Shown here: positions 24,101 through 24,720 of the stretch, piece after piece
Numbering within the stretch: the first letter of the stretch is position 1
How the letters are laid out: each line of letters opens with the position of its first letter
Assembly: GCA_002402575.1 (NCBI GenBank)
Contig: DHGD01000128.1
Coordinates: 1-24,720 of the forward strand
Direction: 5' to 3'
DNA from: Syntrophomonas sp. UBA4807
Lineage (GTDB): Bacteria; Bacillota; Syntrophomonadia; Syntrophomonadales; Syntrophomonadaceae
Length of the DNA stretch: 24,720 nt
The notes under the pieces: model-generated
What the model saw: the letters and a program-made list of their open reading frames with translations, nothing else
Databases searched by the model: none
What the model was told of the DNA's origin: nothing
Program-made: the position numbers and the translations under genes

Positions 24101-24670
24101 AAGCGTGAAGGCCTGGCCTTCAAGAACATCTGGGATAAAGACGCCATACTGTTCCCGGAACGCATTAGCGGCAAATATATAGTCTATCACCGCATTGAGC
24201 CTAGTATTTGGGTGACCTACAGCAAAGAAATCAAATTCCCCATTAAGGAAAAGCATGCCATAATACTAGGCCCCAGGCCTGGCCGGATGTGGGACTCATT
24301 GAAAATAGGCGCCGGAGCACAACCTTTAAAGACCAGACATGGCTGGCTTTTGATCTACCATGGGGTGGACTATAATTATGTTTACAGCCTGGGGGTTTTG
24401 CTAGTCGATTTGCAGGACCCGCAAAGGGTGATTTACAGGTCGCCCAACCCCGTCTTACAGCCTGAGGAAGATTATGAAATCGGCCTTAGCGGTGCCTGGG
24501 TGCCCAATGTGGTCTTTACCTGCGGGGCGGTCAGCGACAAGGATAAAGCTATCTTAGATGATGATGACCTGGTGATGGTGTACTATGGAGCCGCCGACAC
24601 CAGCATTGGCGTGGCAACAGCGACAGTAGCTGATTTGATTCCGGAGGAATACCGGCGGCCGCCAAACTGA
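21131..24670 (+). CDS. Fusion protein: glycosyltransferase-like domain, unknown middle region, GH130 glycoside phosphorylase-like domain
   Basis: The 1179-residue protein starts at TTG 21131, with AGGAGG 9 bases upstream; an ATG at 21074 has no ribosome binding site. Residues about 29-270 look like a GT-A nucleotide-sugar transferase (YDLVIGITFHEDK, GPCSGRGSSIRAIIEIS, LIIFSTNM, FRMTDPLGGIYALS), but no clear DxD metal motif is present. Residues about 270-860 are mostly helical and I do not recognise them. From about residue 864 a GH130 domain follows: HPANPLLEP, LNPGALRFGDKVYLFYRG, GCEDPR (residues 945-950), KIGAGAQPLKTRHGWLLIYHGV, and YYGAADTSIGVATA. GH130 enzymes mostly split beta-mannosides with phosphate. 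No signal peptide or membrane helix is seen, so it is probably cytoplasmic. A TGCACA/TGTGCA inverted repeat (21075-21111) lies just before its ribosome binding site. Confidence 0.9.
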   Translation: MTQLTQVKCEEAFDQSIAAVIPRLREMGSYDLVIGITFHEDKKQFLALLESVDQVLTSWIGKRQLLLMVGDHSAAEFLNDIAELQLKHAHLEFVMPGPCSGRGSSIRAIIEISKRLEADLIIFSTNMITPRGPGIQGEWLESLLNPVQGPYDMVVGSMRRHIGVDSIAHMLAAPVIETFYGFRMTDPLGGIYALSHDLVEDLAHEAMFWGGHINGYGIDFWLITRALCWNKTICEVSLNGDVKPASLQKRNQVFRDTAQVIFEAASRDTAVWVQDKLVVKVADILANTDIKHPDPGCHNADDLLDSFHTGLRQNYDLMKQLFDYELVQQIIGLNEDSFNLDNRLWVKVLTELAIDYTFEETNQARVMDLLTALYNGRVASYVLQMQQFKVLYSQLESSALEYLLVSKMESIRRQLTEELRCCKPDFIRRWMNKQEQVRPALIPLGYMEYVPGKPLVVPKKIRGKDGRIVQTDNIFRNLRKSYNEEFAGFIGDGLGIPAQAKAKEIINGVEQFMERLERAVEEVMPGDLSSSEGVAEFISHLVEVVAIQPMFTVHIDKIREMLVRFPPINLMIPLGYYKPEQIIDKMDPRDAVTFANLIEDRAYSNRDLNWLAETLKPEHFEWVPIKILIMPEDIQLGILGRGKISTANHIAGRITVRPQMPGAGGKYPRLRYLTSILRRLAVAEHYSQLFQQNVGERKNIGAKLRNCMNMDNKGEEFTVHNIFENHHHRCLVNKIEALATRLEDMGKKESARLFRLMAQGYGLSQVLEEGTFLTCTAWSWASYSFKGGLKIPGTWTTTVENRWFNHDFLENLYLELGYDPENIIQLVYRMILSGKSNQNLLDTLLPTRPKDVTVVVQETTNQPSKNLIRHPANPLLEPIEEHPWEAKYVLNPGALRFGDKVYLFYRGVGFDGISHIGLAITDGYKVLERLPEPILSPSTPEERMGCEDPRVVVAEDKIVMLYTAYDGNLAQIAAASLTLRDFRSGNYRAWKREGLAFKNIWDKDAILFPERISGKYIVYHRIEPSIWVTYSKEIKFPIKEKHAIILGPRPGRMWDSLKIGAGAQPLKTRHGWLLIYHGVDYNYVYSLGVLLVDLQDPQRVIYRSPNPVLQPEEDYEIGLSGAWVPNVVFTCGAVSDKDKAILDDDDLVMVYYGAADTSIGVATATVADLIPEEYRRPPN

Positions 24671-24720
24671 TCCGCTCATCTAGCCGCCGGCAAATTCCCG
24701 GCACTGGGGTTGTCAGGGGG

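Noticed and set aside
1..24720. CRISPR arrays, insertion sequences, prophage or defence genes
   Set aside because: No regularly spaced repeats, transposase-like frames, integrases or defence-type domains were seen; the large gene at the right end is a carbohydrate-active fusion, not a defence protein.

Overview
The window looks like chromosomal DNA of a Gram-positive anaerobe of the class Clostridia, possibly Syntrophomonas-like. The grounds are strong GGAGG ribosome binding sites, many TTG/GTG starts, FabK as the enoyl reductase, the single-operon order of fab and acc genes, an AbrB-type regulator and several Firmicutes-type orphan proteins. The lineage is inferred from gene style, not from a database match. 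No phage, insertion sequence or CRISPR array is visible.

Left part (1-5450): a small membrane protein of unknown function; a tRNA-Leu(GAG) on the minus strand with a perfect consensus promoter and a hairpin in its 5' leader; an AbrB-like DNA-binding protein with a C-terminal zinc-ribbon-like motif (minus); a CPA2-type cation/proton antiporter with RCK domains; a membrane-anchored PilZ (c-di-GMP receptor-like) protein; and a DUF362/2x[4Fe-4S] protein (minus).

Middle part (5450-11220): a class I/II aminotransferase, a membrane-anchored NodB-type polysaccharide deacetylase ending in a clear terminator, a membrane-anchored orphan protein with a Gly-His-Phe-Cys-x-His-Phe motif, a three-gene minus-strand set (77-aa protein, zinc-ribbon Nudix hydrolase, small B-box-like zinc protein), a roughly 430-bp unexplained intergenic stretch, and an FMN-dependent nitronate monooxygenase/FabK-like enzyme (minus).

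Right-centre (11400-19053): a compact type II fatty acid synthesis operon, fabH-fabK-fabD-fabG-acpP-fabF-fabZ-accD-accA, with a good promoter upstream and a strong hairpin terminator downstream. AccD and AccA make the carboxyltransferase half of acetyl-CoA carboxylase; FabD loads malonate on the acyl carrier protein; FabH starts chains; FabF, FabG, FabZ and FabK run the elongation cycle. The biotin carboxylase half (accB, accC) and a FapR-type regulator are not in the window.

Right end (19180-24720): an M3-family oligoendopeptidase F gene with its own terminator, then a large 1179-residue protein that joins an N-terminal glycosyltransferase-like domain, a roughly 570-residue region I cannot assign, and a C-terminal GH130-type glycoside phosphorylase domain. 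This fusion is the most novel-looking object in the window.
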